A DNA stretch of 64,000 nt from Heliorestis acidaminivorans (GTDB lineage: Bacteria; Bacillota; Desulfitobacteriia; Heliobacteriales; Heliobacteriaceae). This document shows, in pieces, positions 52,191 to 62,336 of this stretch. Under the pieces are notes generated by a model that was not told the origin of the DNA, did no database searches, and saw nothing but the letters and a program-made list of their open reading frames with translations. Both the position numbers and the translations under genes were made by a program. Numbering within the stretch: the first letter of the stretch is position 1; each line of letters begins with the position of its first letter. The DNA lies in assembly GCF_008933955.1 (NCBI RefSeq), contig NZ_WBXO01000004.1, positions 62,001-126,000 on the forward strand, given 5' to 3'.

Positions 52191-52489
52191 AATATGGTCT
52201 AAAAGATAGTGTTCTGGAAAGTATGCTCAACATCTTTTCAAGACATCCCAATATTGAAAGAGTAGTGCTTTATGGTTCAAGAGCTAAAGGAAATTACAGA
52301 AATGGCTCAGATATAGATTTGACTTTGTTAGGAAAAAAGTTAGATATAAGAGAGTTGAATAGGATATCTTTAGAGTTAGATGAACTATATTTGCCATACG
52401 ACATTGACTTATCTATATTTGAAAAAATAGAAAATCAAGATTTGGTTGAACATATCCAAAGGATTGGAATTACAATCTACAAGAAATGA
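52187..52489 (+). CDS. MNT-type nucleotidyltransferase (HI0073-like)
   Basis: About 100 residues. The nucleotidyltransferase core VVLYGSRAKGNYRNGSDIDL (near 26-45) has GS-x9-DxD, and PYDIDLSIF (near 70) provides the third acid. It pairs with the HI0074-like gene, forming a classic two-gene HEPN-MNT antitoxin-toxin set. ATG 52187 overlaps the upstream stop; TTG 52178 has better Shine-Dalgarno spacing (AAGGA) and would add three residues. Confidence 0.88.
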   Translation: MKYGLKDSVLESMLNIFSRHPNIERVVLYGSRAKGNYRNGSDIDLTLLGKKLDIRELNRISLELDELYLPYDIDLSIFEKIENQDLVEHIQRIGITIYKK

Positions 52490-52490
52490 A

Positions 52491-52550
52491 CGACACAGAA
52501 GGACACAGAAGAGGAGGACAGGACACAGAAGAACCGTCCCTCTGTGCTCC
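52491..52550. repeat. REP-like GACACAGAAG repeats
   Basis: Three copies of GACACAGAAG lie in 50 bp, followed by AACCGTCCCTCTGTGCTCC, related to the element at 50495-50575. Confidence 0.65.
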
Positions 52551-52668
52551 AGTATTGGAAAAAATTAAGCATTTCCAAGAATAGCACTAGCTTGTACGAT
52601 AAATAGGGAAAGTGATCGCCTTTAAGCAGTAGTTATAAAAAAAGGTACAAGCAAAAGAGGTGCTATTC

Positions 52669-53025
52669 TTGACTTATACAGAGGCTCTGCTTCGTTTCGT
52701 AGCTGGTGGCTCTCTGATTCTAACTGTAAGCTTACTAGGAAAAAGCAAGTTTGCGTACTTGGCTAGCATAGCCGTACTTTTTCCCGCTGTAACAGTAGCA
52801 GGCTATTACTTTTTATCTTTTGACGTTTCTACAGTACAGCTAAAATCAATTATCTTTAACAGTCTGTACTACGTTCCTACGACGATGGTTTTTCTCTATG
52901 CTCTTTACCGCTTCGTAGGTTCTATGCCTATGTACAAGTCGCTAATTATTGCTCTTGGCTTTTGGCTTATAGCGGCCTTAGGGACAACAGCACTGGGAAA
53001 TTACTTTGATATCTGGAAGAGATAA
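52669..53025 (+). CDS. Small four-helix membrane protein, GlpM/DUF3147-like
   Basis: 118-residue membrane protein with four hydrophobic segments: about 8-24, 30-50, 60-80 and 90-108. The pattern LLGKSKFAYLASIAVLFPAV recalls GlpM/DUF3147 proteins ('LL..S.YY.AGL.PLFP'). Function unknown. TTG 52669 has AGAGG 8 bp upstream; the in-frame GTG 52660 overlaps that site. A hairpin terminator follows at 53129. Confidence 0.65.
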   Translation: MTYTEALLRFVAGGSLILTVSLLGKSKFAYLASIAVLFPAVTVAGYYFLSFDVSTVQLKSIIFNSLYYVPTTMVFLYALYRFVGSMPMYKSLIIALGFWLIAALGTTALGNYFDIWKR

Positions 53026-53128
53026 GACTATAAAGCAAAGCAATTAAGTAAGCCAAAGAAAAAATAATGCCGAAGAAAAAAAGCCGAAGAAAAAACCACA
53101 GCAAAAAAGCCAAATAAAAAGCAATAAC

Positions 53129-53172
53129 AAAACCCCTGCTAGAAGAGCGGACTCTTCACGGCAGGGGTTTTT
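53129..53172. terminator. Terminator related to the one at 50599
   Basis: AAAACCCCTGC (53129-53139) pairs with GCAGGGGTTTT, then TT. It serves the GlpM-like gene and perhaps the convergent lipoprotein gene. Short repeats AAGCC(G/A)AAGAAAAAA precede it. Confidence 0.85.
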
Positions 53173-53237
53173 GCTATGTTCATTTTTTTTGCTATGTTCA
53201 TTAATGAAAGAAAGGTTTAAGAAAAATGAAGAAAACC

Positions 53238-53978
53238 TTACATTCTCTCTCCCATAACTTCTACATTCTCTTCTGTAACAGTAACGCCTTCTTCTACAAT
53301 CAAGTTGCCGTTAATCGTTACGTTAGTAAGAGTAGTGTCTTTGGTAACTGTAACGCAACCACGAATTGTTACGTTAGCGATTGCTACTTCTTCTGTTACT
53401 GTTACATCACCGTTAAGTACAGTAAACTCAGCTTTTTTACGGTCAAAATGTTCGCTGTTGTCGCCATCGAAGTCTTGGTCAATTACGACATCGCTCCAGA
53501 TAGCGGGGTACTTCTCATCAAGGCCTTGGCTGAAGACTTGCTCTACTTTTTGCACTTGACCACTTAGGCCAGTTACTTCTTGACCTTCTAAGTTCTTGAT
53601 AGTGCCAACTAAAGTAACAGTAGTACCTTCTTCAGCTCTTTCACCAAGCTCCAGAACAGTCCAGAAAACTTCGTCAGCGTTGATACCTTTAGGAGGGCCA
53701 GGAGGTCCTACGCTAGTAACACCTTTGACAGTGTAGCCTTCAACTGCAAAAGTCTCTTCGTCAATACCATCGTTGGCCATCAATTCACTATAGCCAACGG
53801 CAACTTTTGTTCCATAAGCATAGATATAAGGTGCATCATTAACCATTGCTAATTGTGGGGAAGCTTCGACTGCAACATCCTCGATGGGAGCTGTTGTTTC
53901 CTCTACTTTCGTCTCGCCGCCACAAGCTGTTAAGACTAGAGATAGACCGAGTACACCTGCAAGAAATAACTTTTTCAT
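53238..53978 (-). CDS. Lipoprotein of unknown function with beta-repeat C-terminus
   Basis: 246-residue exported lipoprotein. The signal peptide MKKLFLAGVLGLSLVLTACG has its lipobox cysteine at residue 19. Residues 20-45 are an acidic linker. The middle (50-165) is a mixed domain. Residues 185-240 are short Thr/Val-rich repeats (FTVLNGDVTVTEEVAIANV, then TIRGCVTVTKDTTLTNV) of the left-handed beta-helix kind found in cell-surface proteins. I cannot name a family. The stop lies 65 bp beyond the terminator at 53129-53172. Confidence 0.75.
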   Translation of the reverse strand: MKKLFLAGVLGLSLVLTACGGETKVEETTAPIEDVAVEASPQLAMVNDAPYIYAYGTKVAVGYSELMANDGIDEETFAVEGYTVKGVTSVGPPGPPKGINADEVFWTVLELGERAEEGTTVTLVGTIKNLEGQEVTGLSGQVQKVEQVFSQGLDEKYPAIWSDVVIDQDFDGDNSEHFDRKKAEFTVLNGDVTVTEEVAIANVTIRGCVTVTKDTTLTNVTINGNLIVEEGVTVTEENVEVMGERM

Positions 53979-54252
53979 AGTTCTTTTCTAGCTCTCCTTT
54001 TATTTTTGGATTCACTAGGCCATAAATCTTAGAAAAAACAGAATGTTTATGGCCAAGCATTACAATTTAGCATTTTACTGGAATATGCTAACCAATTCAA
54101 GAATATAGAGGAAACTTATTTCTGCTAGTATTTTTTGAATCTTAAAAAAGCTTGATTGCTAGAAGAGGTAAATTAGATAAAATGCACACCTTTACAGAGC
54201 TAATGCATATCATGTAGTGGAATTAATTCCCAAGAAAGGAGTGCAATCCGTA

Positions 54253-54360
54253 ATGAGTCACGCCCACGGCTTTTTTGGTGGTCTTCGCAGTATCGCAGGC
54301 CTCGTAATTGCTTTGATTGTAATTGGTGCTTTCTTCCCTCATCTCTTTGGTCGTTACTAA
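54253..54360 (+). CDS. 35-residue membrane peptide
   Basis: Tiny protein beginning MSHAHGFFGGLRSI, with a single hydrophobic helix (AGLVIALIVIGAFF) and the ending PHLFGRY. AAAGGAG lies about 10 bp before the ATG. Composition recalls short Gly/aromatic membrane peptides of Firmicutes such as YjcZ-type sporulation proteins, but no firm match. A second tiny gene follows 40 bp downstream, so they form a pair. Too small for standard gene finding. Confidence 0.65.
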   Translation: MSHAHGFFGGLRSIAGLVIALIVIGAFFPHLFGRY

Positions 54361-54400
54361 ACAATAAAGATTTTTCAGCATAGGAAGGGAGGACTTGACC

Positions 54401-54511
54401 GTGAGCTTTGCAGGAAGAGCTGGCTTTTTCGGCAACGACATTGTTGCAATGGCAATCTTAATCATCATCATCGCGATTCTAGGTGCATCAACCTATCGCG
54501 GTTATTGCTAA
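54401..54511 (+). CDS. 36-residue membrane peptide
   Basis: Second small protein: MSFAGRAGFFGNDIVAMAIL, then a very hydrophobic IIIIAILGA and the ending STYRGYC. GGGAGGAC precedes the GTG start by 6 bp, the best ribosome site nearby. It has one predicted transmembrane helix. It shares with the upstream peptide the 'GFFG' stretch, so both may descend from one gene. A strong hairpin terminator follows 29 bp downstream. Confidence 0.65.
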   Translation: MSFAGRAGFFGNDIVAMAILIIIIAILGASTYRGYC

Positions 54512-54540
54512 CAAAGAATAAAGTATCCTAAAGAAGTGCA

Positions 54541-54584
54541 AAGAGCCAGTGTGTTACAGTTTAACTGTGCACACTGGCTCTTTC
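54541..54584 (+). terminator. Terminator of the small-peptide pair
   Basis: AAGAGCCAGTGTG pairs exactly with CACACTGGCTCTT, with loop TTACAGTTTAACTGTG, then T. Confidence 0.85.
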
Positions 54585-54713
54585 AGATTGAAGACATTTG
54601 CCTAGATATTATTTTATCAATTTTTTTTTATAACTTTTATAGCAGTTTATAACTTAGTATACAAAATACTATATCCACCATAAACCTCTTCTTACTATTT
54701 TTTAGTGTATACA

Positions 54714-54734
54714 TTTGTAAAAAACCTTTACAAA
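54714..54734. promoter_or_regulatory. Palindrome in the gltB promoter region
   Basis: TTTGTAAA-AACC(T-side)-TTTACAAA is an 8-bp inverted repeat, 64 bp upstream of the gltB start. A TAATAT box lies about 17 bp further on (54752 region). An operator for nitrogen control is plausible; no specific regulator motif was recognised. Confidence 0.4.
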
Positions 54735-54797
54735 GTCAACCTGAAAAAAGGATAATATAAATAAAGCACAATAAAACTAGGAGAGAGGTTGCAGTGT

Positions 54798-57700
54798 ATG
54801 AGACAAATTGGATACCCAGCTCGACAAGGGCTTTACGATCCTCAATTTGAACATGATGCATGCGGTATCGGTGTTGTGGCTCATATCAAGGGGAAAAAGT
54901 CGCACCACATCGTTTCGCAAGCTTTAACAGTCTTGTTGAATCTCGACCATCGCGGAGCGCGGGGCAGTGATGCCAATACTGGCGATGGAGCCGGGATCTT
55001 GATGCAAATTCCTCATACTTTTTTAAGTCAAGCCTGTAGTAAGCTGGGCTTCCAGCTTCCTGAACCGGGTGAGTACGGTGTAGGAATGCTCTTTCTACCA
55101 CCTCATGCTGAAGAACGTCAAAAGTGTACGGAAGTTTTAGAGCGGATAGTAGCAGAAGAAGGACAACAATTACTAGGCTGGCGTGCTGTGCCTACTGACA
55201 ATAGCACTTTAGGTACGGCGGCTAAGGAAGTACAACCTTTTGTTAGTCAAATCTTCCTAGCCCCTGGTCAAAAACATGACGATCCTCTTGCTTTTGAGCG
55301 GAAGCTTTATGTAATTCGAAAAAGAGCGGAAAAAGAGATTCGTTATTCCAATCTTGCCGGTGGTGAGTTCTTCTACGCTTCAAGCTTTTCGTCGCGCACT
55401 ATTGTATACAAAGGTATGTTAGCGCCTGAACAGGTTGATGTTTTTTTTCCTGAACTAAAAGATCCAGCTCTGGAGTCGGCTATTGCTCTTGTTCATTCTC
55501 GTTTTAGTACGAACACTTTTCCTAGTTGGGAGCGGGCTCATCCTTATCACTACATAATTCATAATGGTGAAATTAATACTTTGCGGGGCAATGTGAACTG
55601 GATGCATGCGCGACAAGCCCTTTGTCAATCGGAGCTTTTTGGCGATGATATGGCTAAGGTTTTGCCTGTTATTGATAATAACGGCAGTGACTCAGCAATG
55701 TTCGACAACTGCTTTGAGTTACTCGTGCTAGCCGGTCGGGAACTGCCTCATGCGGCTATGATGATGATCCCTGAACCATGGGCTAACCACGAAAGTATGC
55801 CTGAAGATATTCGTGCCTTCTATGAGTACCATAGTTGCCTCATGGAGCCCTGGGATGGTCCGGCGGCTATTGCCTTTACGGATGGCAAAGTAATTGGCGC
55901 TTCCCTCGACCGTAATGGTCTCCGCCCAGCTCGTTATTATGTAACTGATGATGATCTGATTGTGCTCGCCTCCGAAGTAGGCGTTCTTGATATTCCACCG
56001 GAAAAAGTAGTTTGCAAAGAGCGACTTCATCCTGGTCGCATGCTCGTAGTCGATACAGAAGAAGGTCGCATTATTACAGATGAAGAAATCAAAAAGAAAT
56101 ATGCATCAGAAAAACCTTATGGCCAATGGTTAAAAGAAAATTTAATTGACTTAAAAGATCTACCTTCTGCGCCAGCACTTGCTCAAGCTTCAAGTCAATC
56201 AAGTGAGGGCTCTTGTCAGTGTAACTGCAATTGTAAGGAAGATGAGCAGATTAAGGGTGGACTTAGTGGTGATTGTCATGATCTGCTTACTCGCCAGCAA
56301 GCTTTTGGCTATACCTATGAGGTATTAACAAAAGTCTTAGAGCCTATGGCCAAAAACGGTGTCGATCCGATTGGTTCGATGGGCTATGATTCACCTATTG
56401 CTGTTTTATCAGAAAAGCCTTGCTTGCTCTATGATTACTTTAAGCAACTTTTTGCTCAGGTAACTAACCCTCCCATTGATGCTATTCGGGAAGAATTGAT
56501 TACTTCAACGATTACAACAGTCGGTTCAGAAAGAAATCTAATCAATCCTGAACGGGAAAGTTGTCGCCACATTCGTTTGCAAACACCAATATTAAGTAAC
56601 AACGATTTGGCCAAACTTCGCGCTGTTGATCAAGAGGGCTTTAGTGCTGTCACCTTGCCTATTCTTTATGAAGTGGCGCAAGGAGGAGATGGTCTAGAGC
56701 AAGCTTTAGAAAAGCTATTCCAAAAAGCTGATGAAGCTATTGAAGAAGGCGCTAACTTACTCGTCCTCTCAGATCGGGGCTTTACAGCTAAGCTGTCGCC
56801 TATGCCTGCTCTTTTAGCGATGAGCGGTCTTCATCATCACTTGATCCGCCAAGGTAGTCGTACTCGTGTTGCCTTGATTTTAGAATCGGGAGAGCCGCGA
56901 GAAGTCCATCATTTTGCAGTGCTTATCGGCTATGGAGCTAGTGCTATTAATCCTTATCTAGCTTTTGAAACGGTTGAAGATATGTTAGAGCGAGGTCTGT
57001 TGACGAATGTAACAGCAGAGCAGGCTGTGAAGAACTACATTAAAGCGTCTACCAAAGGAGTCGTCAAAGTTCTTTCCAAAATGGGCATTTCGACGATTCA
57101 AAGTTATCGCGGTGCTCAGATTTTTGAAGCTTTAGGCGTAGATCGCTCTGTTATCGATAAATATTTTACCTGGACGGCTTCACGCATTGGCGGCGTTACG
57201 CTTCAGGAGATTGCACAGGAAGTTGCTTTGCGTCATCAGAAGGCTTTTGCTCAAGGAGAAGCTAATCCAGTTGGCAAGGGAGTTTTGGAGTCAGGCTCTG
57301 ATCTTCAGTGGCGTCATGATGGAGAAGAGCATCTTTTTGATCCTGATTCGATTCAACTACTGCAGACTTCTTGTCGCAGTGGCAACTATGAGCTTTTCAA
57401 GCAGTACTCTCAGTATTTAGATGAAGAGACTACAAGACGGAGCAAACTACGTGGTTTCTTTGAATTTAAGCAAAGAGAGCCAGTACCGATTGAGGAAGTA
57501 GAATCGGTAGAGTCCATATGTCGACGCTTTAAGACAGGTGCCATGTCTTTTGGTTCCATCAGTAGAGAAGCTCACGAAGCGATGGCTATTGCTATGAACC
57601 GCATTGGCGGTAAGAGTAACACTGGTGAAGGTGGCGAAGAAGCAAGCCGCTTTACGCCTGACGCTAATGGTGACAGTCGCCGCAGTGCTATTAAGCAAGT

Positions 57701-59483
57701 TGCTTCCGGTCGTTTTGGTGTTACGATTCACTATCTGGCTAACTCTGATGAGATTCAGATTAAGATGGCTCAAGGTGCTAAACCTGGTGAAGGTGGTCAG
57801 CTTCCTGGTGGTAAAGTTTATCCCTGGGTAGCTAATTGCCGTAACTCCACACCTGGTGTGGGACTCATCTCGCCACCACCGCACCACGATATTTACTCTA
57901 TTGAAGATCTAGCAGAGCTGATTCACGATCTGAAAAATGCTAATCCTAAGGCACGCATTAACGTGAAGCTTGTTTCTGAAGTTGGTGTAGGCACGATTGC
58001 CGCTGGCGTTGCCAAAGGTCGCGCCGATGTAGTGCTGATCAGCGGTTACGATGGTGGTACTGGTGCTTCCCCACGGACGAGTATTAAGCATGCTGGTCTG
58101 CCTTGGGAGCTTGGTCTGGCGGAGACTCATCAGACCTTAGTACTTAATGACTTACGGGACCGTATTGTAGTAGAAACGGACGGCAAGATCATGACTGGTC
58201 GCGATCTCGTCATTGCCGCTTTACTAGGCGCTGAAGAGTATGCTTTTGGTACTGCCGCTCTTGTCGTACTCGGTTGTGTTATGATGCGTGTTTGTCAGCT
58301 CGATACATGCCCTGTTGGTGTTGCTACGCAAAACCCTGAACTGCGTAAAAACTTCCAAGGTAAGCCAGAACATCTCGTTAACTTTATGCAATTTATTGCT
58401 CAGGAAATGCGTGAGTACATGGCTCAGCTTGGCTTCCGGACTGTTAACGAAATGATTGGCCGAACCGATGTTCTGGAAGTAGGCGAAGCCTTAACACGTT
58501 GGAAAGCTAAAGGTCTCGATCTGACACCACTGCTATATCAACCTGATATGCCTGCAGAAGTAGGTCGTTATTGCCAGAAAGAGCAAGATCACGGTTTAGA
58601 TAAAGCTTTAGATCGTCAGCAACTAATGGAGCTTTGCCGCCCAGCCTTAGAAAAAGGTGAAAAAGTAGAAGCTAGCTTACCGATCTGTAATATCAACCGT
58701 GTTGTAGGTACTATGATTGGTCATCAGATTACAGAGCGTTATGGCTTGGAAGGTCTACGAGAAGATACAATTACACTTAACTTCACAGGCTCTGCTGGTC
58801 AAAGTTTTGGTGCTTTCAATCCCCCAGGTATGACCCTCAAACTTGAAGGCGATGCCAACGATTATGTAGGAAAAGGTTTATCAGGTGGTAAGATTATCGT
58901 TTATCCACCTAGAACAGCTAAGTTCGTAGCGGAAGATAATATTATCATTGGTAACGTAGCTTTATATGGTGCTACAGCTGGTACAGCTTATATCCGTGGT
59001 ATGGCTGGTGAACGTTTCTGTGTCCGCAACAGTGGCGTCAAAGCTGTTGTAGAAGGTGTAGGCGATCACGGTTGTGAGTACATGACGGGAGGACGGGTCG
59101 TCGTCCTTGGCGAGACAGGTCGCAACTTTGCGGCTGGTATGTCGGGCGGTATTGCTTATGTACTAGATCTAAAAGGTGACTTTGCTCGCCATTGTAATCA
59201 AGATATGGTGCTCCTTGAAAAGCTAAGCGATAATCAGGAAATAGAAGAAGTGCGCACGATGATTGAGAACCATAGAGACTATACAGGAAGTACGGTAGCT
59301 CAAAAAGTATTGCAGGACTGGGAGGAAACAGTTCCCCGCTTTGTCAGAGTAATTCCGAAAGACTACAAGCGAATGCTCGAAGCCATTGATCGGGCCTGCC
59401 AGTCTGGTTTGAGTGGTGAAGAGGCAATTATGGCCGCCTTCGAAGAGAACATGCGCGATACCTCTCGGATCGGCGGTAACTAA
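54798..59483 (+). CDS. gltB: Glutamate synthase large subunit, with Cys-rich insertion
   Basis: About 1561-residue large subunit of NAD(P)H-dependent glutamate synthase, which makes two glutamates from glutamine and 2-oxoglutarate. The Ntn amidotransferase domain begins at the catalytic Cys in HDACGIG, near residue 23 from the ATG. Central and FMN-binding domains follow ([17 protein letters not shown], near 1092). The 3Fe-4S cluster is [15 protein letters not shown] (near 1165), and the GXGXG helix is near 1390-1470. An unusual insertion at about residues 463-490 reads [13 protein letters not shown] after a Ser/Gln-rich stretch, just before the conserved [10 protein letters not shown]. The ATG at 54798 follows GAGAGG; TTG 54789 is an alternative. 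gltD follows 60 bp later. Confidence 0.96.
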   Translation: MRQIGYPARQGLYDPQFEHDACGIGVVAHIKGKKSHHIVSQALTVLLNLDHRGARGSDANTGDGAGILMQIPHTFLSQACSKLGFQLPEPGEYGVGMLFLPPHAEERQKCTEVLERIVAEEGQQLLGWRAVPTDNSTLGTAAKEVQPFVSQIFLAPGQKHDDPLAFERKLYVIRKRAEKEIRYSNLAGGEFFYASSFSSRTIVYKGMLAPEQVDVFFPELKDPALESAIALVHSRFSTNTFPSWERAHPYHYIIHNGEINTLRGNVNWMHARQALCQSELFGDDMAKVLPVIDNNGSDSAMFDNCFELLVLAGRELPHAAMMMIPEPWANHESMPEDIRAFYEYHSCLMEPWDGPAAIAFTDGKVIGASLDRNGLRPARYYVTDDDLIVLASEVGVLDIPPEKVVCKERLHPGRMLVVDTEEGRIITDEEIKKKYASEKPYGQWLKENLIDLKDLPSAPALAQASSQSSEGSCQCNCNCKEDEQIKGGLSGDCHDLLTRQQAFGYTYEVLTKVLEPMAKNGVDPIGSMGYDSPIAVLSEKPCLLYDYFKQLFAQVTNPPIDAIREELITSTITTVGSERNLINPERESCRHIRLQTPILSNNDLAKLRAVDQEGFSAVTLPILYEVAQGGDGLEQALEKLFQKADEAIEEGANLLVLSDRGFTAKLSPMPALLAMSGLHHHLIRQGSRTRVALILESGEPREVHHFAVLIGYGASAINPYLAFETVEDMLERGLLTNVTAEQAVKNYIKASTKGVVKVLSKMGISTIQSYRGAQIFEALGVDRSVIDKYFTWTASRIGGVTLQEIAQEVALRHQKAFAQGEANPVGKGVLESGSDLQWRHDGEEHLFDPDSIQLLQTSCRSGNYELFKQYSQYLDEETTRRSKLRGFFEFKQREPVPIEEVESVESICRRFKTGAMSFGSISREAHEAMAIAMNRIGGKSNTGEGGEEASRFTPDANGDSRRSAIKQVASGRFGVTIHYLANSDEIQIKMAQGAKPGEGGQLPGGKVYPWVANCRNSTPGVGLISPPPHHDIYSIEDLAELIHDLKNANPKARINVKLVSEVGVGTIAAGVAKGRADVVLISGYDGGTGASPRTSIKHAGLPWELGLAETHQTLVLNDLRDRIVVETDGKIMTGRDLVIAALLGAEEYAFGTAALVVLGCVMMRVCQLDTCPVGVATQNPELRKNFQGKPEHLVNFMQFIAQEMREYMAQLGFRTVNEMIGRTDVLEVGEALTRWKAKGLDLTPLLYQPDMPAEVGRYCQKEQDHGLDKALDRQQLMELCRPALEKGEKVEASLPICNINRVVGTMIGHQITERYGLEGLREDTITLNFTGSAGQSFGAFNPPGMTLKLEGDANDYVGKGLSGGKIIVYPPRTAKFVAEDNIIIGNVALYGATAGTAYIRGMAGERFCVRNSGVKAVVEGVGDHGCEYMTGGRVVVLGETGRNFAAGMSGGIAYVLDLKGDFARHCNQDMVLLEKLSDNQEIEEVRTMIENHRDYTGSTVAQKVLQDWEETVPRFVRVIPKDYKRMLEAIDRACQSGLSGEEAIMAAFEENMRDTSRIGGN

Positions 59484-59543
59484 ACACAAAGCTCTCTTGT
59501 TAGCATTATTGCTTGTTAAGAAAAAAGTTTGGAGGAATTGCTG

Positions 59544-61016
59544 ATGGGAAAACCGACCGGTTTTATGGATTATAGACGGGAACTGCCTGCAGACCGACCT
59601 CCTCAAGAGCGCATCGAGGACTGGCAGGAGTTTCATCTGCATCTATCAGAAGAACAATTGAGCATACAAGGAGCTCGCTGTATGGCTTGCGGCACTCCTT
59701 ACTGCCATAGAGGAAGCACTGCTTCAGGTTGCCCTCTTCATAATCTCATTCCTGAATGGAACGATCTTGTCTATCGTGGTTTGTGGCAAGAAGCTTTACA
59801 GCGTTTGCTTCGCACGAGCAATTTCCCTGAATTTACAGGTCGCGTCTGTCCAGCTCTTTGTGAAGGCGCTTGTACGGCCGGCCTAGTGGCAGAGCCTGTG
59901 ACGATCAAAAACATTGAGTGTTCCATTATCGATAAAGCTTATGAAGAAGGTTGGATAGAACCACAACCGCCAGCTAAGCGCAGTGGCAAAAAAGTAGCTG
60001 TCATTGGCTCTGGTCCTGCTGGCCTAGCTTGTGCTGATCAGTTGAATAAAGCAGGTCATATGGTGACTGTTTACGAAAGATCTGATCGTATCGGTGGCTT
60101 GCTCACCTACGGCATTCCCAATATGAAGTTAGACAAAAAAGTAGTACAGCGTCGCGTCGATTTGATGGCCGCTGAAGGAATTAATTTTGTTACTAATACA
60201 GAAGTAGGTACAGATCTAGCAGTAGAGCAATTGCAAGCCGATTATGACGCTATCGTTTTGTGTGGTGGCGCTACGGAAGCTCGTGATCTAGCTGTAGAAG
60301 GTCGTCACCTGCAGGGAATTTATCCAGCTGTAGAATTTCTTACTGCCGATACTCGTAGTTTGCTCAATTCTAATCATAAGGATAAGCAATATATATCAGC
60401 AGAAGGCAAAGATGTGATTGTCATCGGTGGTGGCGACACTGGTACGGACTGTGTAGGTACTGCTTTACGCCATCGTTGTAATAGTGTGGTGCAGTTTGAG
60501 ATTATGCCACAATTGCCAGAAAGTCGCGGTGCTAATAACCCTTGGCCTGACTATCCTCGTGTATTGAAAGTAGATTATGGTCAGCAAGAAGCGCTGGTTC
60601 TACAAGGTGCTGATCCTAGGCAGTATTGCATAATGACCAAAAAATTTGTAGGTGATGAGGCCGGTCAGCTTAAAGAAGTCCACACGGTCCAAATTGAATG
60701 GGTCAAGGGTGCTGATGGTCGCTTTGCACCGCAGGAAATTGCGGGAACTGAAAAAGTCTGGCCAGCTCAACTCGTCTTACTAGCTATGGGCTTTACAGGT
60801 CCTGAAGCACAGCTATTAGATCAACTGGGCATTGAGCGTGATAACCGCTCTAACGCTAAAGCTCCTTATGGTAAGTACACAACTAATCTTCCCGGTGTCT
60901 TCGCCGCTGGTGATATGCGTCGAGGCCAAAGTCTTGTCGTCTGGGCTATTCATGAAGGTCGTGAAGCGGCCCGTGAGTGTGACCGTTTTTTAATGGGCAC
61001 TACTAACTTGCCTTAA
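59544..61016 (+). CDS. gltD: Glutamate synthase small subunit
   Basis: 490-residue FAD/NAD(P)H subunit that feeds electrons to GltB. It begins [19 protein letters not shown], and has 4Fe-4S cysteines in [23 protein letters not shown] and [13 protein letters not shown]. The FAD site is [15 protein letters not shown] (near 154), followed by [16 protein letters not shown]. The NAD(P) site is [16 protein letters not shown] (near 293), and a late FAD loop is [19 protein letters not shown]. The ATG at 59544 has GGAGG 8 bp upstream. It ends the glt operon at a strong terminator. Confidence 0.96.
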   Translation: MGKPTGFMDYRRELPADRPPQERIEDWQEFHLHLSEEQLSIQGARCMACGTPYCHRGSTASGCPLHNLIPEWNDLVYRGLWQEALQRLLRTSNFPEFTGRVCPALCEGACTAGLVAEPVTIKNIECSIIDKAYEEGWIEPQPPAKRSGKKVAVIGSGPAGLACADQLNKAGHMVTVYERSDRIGGLLTYGIPNMKLDKKVVQRRVDLMAAEGINFVTNTEVGTDLAVEQLQADYDAIVLCGGATEARDLAVEGRHLQGIYPAVEFLTADTRSLLNSNHKDKQYISAEGKDVIVIGGGDTGTDCVGTALRHRCNSVVQFEIMPQLPESRGANNPWPDYPRVLKVDYGQQEALVLQGADPRQYCIMTKKFVGDEAGQLKEVHTVQIEWVKGADGRFAPQEIAGTEKVWPAQLVLLAMGFTGPEAQLLDQLGIERDNRSNAKAPYGKYTTNLPGVFAAGDMRRGQSLVVWAIHEGREAARECDRFLMGTTNLP

Positions 61017-61081
61017 GCTAATAATGTATACTCAGTTACTCTATTAGTTTGGTTATTCTATTAGTTTTAGTAATAATAAAG

Positions 61082-61124
61082 AAAAAAAGGTCAGGTAGGG
61101 TTTAGCCCCACCTGACCTTTTTTT
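61082..61124. terminator. Terminator after gltD, bidirectional
   Basis: AGGTCAGGT.GGG pairs with CCC.ACCTGACCT, flanked by A7 and T7. It also can serve the convergent cheB gene. Confidence 0.92.
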
Positions 61125-61223
61125 CTGCTTTATAGGGAAAGGAGTTAACAGCTACTAATCAAAGAGCTACTAAGAAAACCTGAAGTTTGGCTTTGAAGAA
61201 AGCTAGGGCACAATAGAGCACAA

Positions 61224-62336
61224 TTAAAGAAAAGTCATAATCTGCTGATAGAGTAGGGGGAGGGGGACTTTTTTGTCAGCGTAGCCTGCTTCAAAAACTG
61301 CTTTGGGCATGCCGTAGACGATACAAGATTCTTCGGCTTCTACTAGTACTGTGCCTTGATAGTGCTTTACATCTTTGCAACCTTCCATGCCATCGTTGCC
61401 CATGCCGGTCAGAATAACTGTGAGTAATTTTTCGCGAAAAAGAGGTGCGGCTGAGTGTAAAGTTACGTTGATAGAAGGTTTGTAAAGGTGGTTACTTTTC
61501 CCTTCCTTGCGAACTTGTAAGACAATAGAGCCTTCAGGAGTTTTCTGTAATTCTGTCTGGAAACCTGCAGGTCCTACATAGATTCGCCCTTCTTGCAAAA
61601 TCTCACCGTCCACAGCTTCTGAGACAGGTCGTTGACAGAAGCTATCAAAGCGCTGAGCTAGGGCTTTGGTAAATCCTTCGGGCATATGTTGCAAGACGAT
61701 TATAGGTACTTTAGTTGCTTCGGTAAAACGCGGTAGCAGAGATTGTAATGCCGAAGGACCACCTGTAGAAGATCCGATAATGAGCAGTTCGATGTTAGCG
61801 GGGCGAGCAGTCTTTTCTAAAGCAGAATCAATTCTTTTGGTCACCAGGGAGAGATCTTGATAGGCACTGCCAGTTACAGCATTCTTGTAAGCTGAGCTTC
61901 CTGCGGAGGAAGCTAAACCTTCACGATCTAAGCGAGCTTCTTCAGCGATGACCTTAATGCGACGGAGAAAGTCTGTAACTGCTTCGGAAGTAAGATCTCT
62001 TTGAATTAGTTTGCTTTTTAAGAAGACGTCAAGAGCACCTAGCTCTAGAGCTCGTACTGAATTCTGAGCGCCTTTTTCAGCGTGATTGCTTAAGATGACG
62101 ACAGGAACGGGATAATCTTTCATGATCTTTGCTAGTGCTTGTAAGCCATCCATTTCAGGCATCTCTATATCTAAGGTGACCAAATCTGGTCGCAGTCGCT
62201 CAACTTTCTCTAGCGCTTCTTTGCCGTTTCGAGCAATGGCAATGACAAAGAGGGCTTCATCTTGCTCAATCATACGGCTAATAGAGCGGCGCATAAAAGA
62301 GGAATCATCTACTACCAAAACACCATACTTTCTCAC
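61224..62336 (-). CDS. cheB: Chemotaxis glutamate methylesterase/deamidase CheB
   Basis: 370-residue response-regulator-controlled methylesterase that removes methyl groups from chemoreceptors. The receiver domain has Asp10, Asp11 and phospho-acceptor Asp56 (LVTLDIEMPEMDG). A 55-residue linker leads to the catalytic domain, with Ser190 in IGSSTGGPSA, His217 in LQHMPEG and Asp315 in GMGNDGM. All catalytic residues are kept. Its start overlaps the cheR stop by 4 bp, so the two opposing activities are translationally coupled. Confidence 0.96.
   Translation of the reverse strand: MRKYGVLVVDDSSFMRRSISRMIEQDEALFVIAIARNGKEALEKVERLRPDLVTLDIEMPEMDGLQALAKIMKDYPVPVVILSNHAEKGAQNSVRALELGALDVFLKSKLIQRDLTSEAVTDFLRRIKVIAEEARLDREGLASSAGSSAYKNAVTGSAYQDLSLVTKRIDSALEKTARPANIELLIIGSSTGGPSALQSLLPRFTEATKVPIIVLQHMPEGFTKALAQRFDSFCQRPVSEAVDGEILQEGRIYVGPAGFQTELQKTPEGSIVLQVRKEGKSNHLYKPSINVTLHSAAPLFREKLLTVILTGMGNDGMEGCKDVKHYQGTVLVEAEESCIVYGMPKAVFEAGYADKKVPLPLLYQQIMTFL

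Noticed and set aside
55728..58130. Antisense frames within gltB
   Set aside because: All are shadows of a fully conserved GltB frame.
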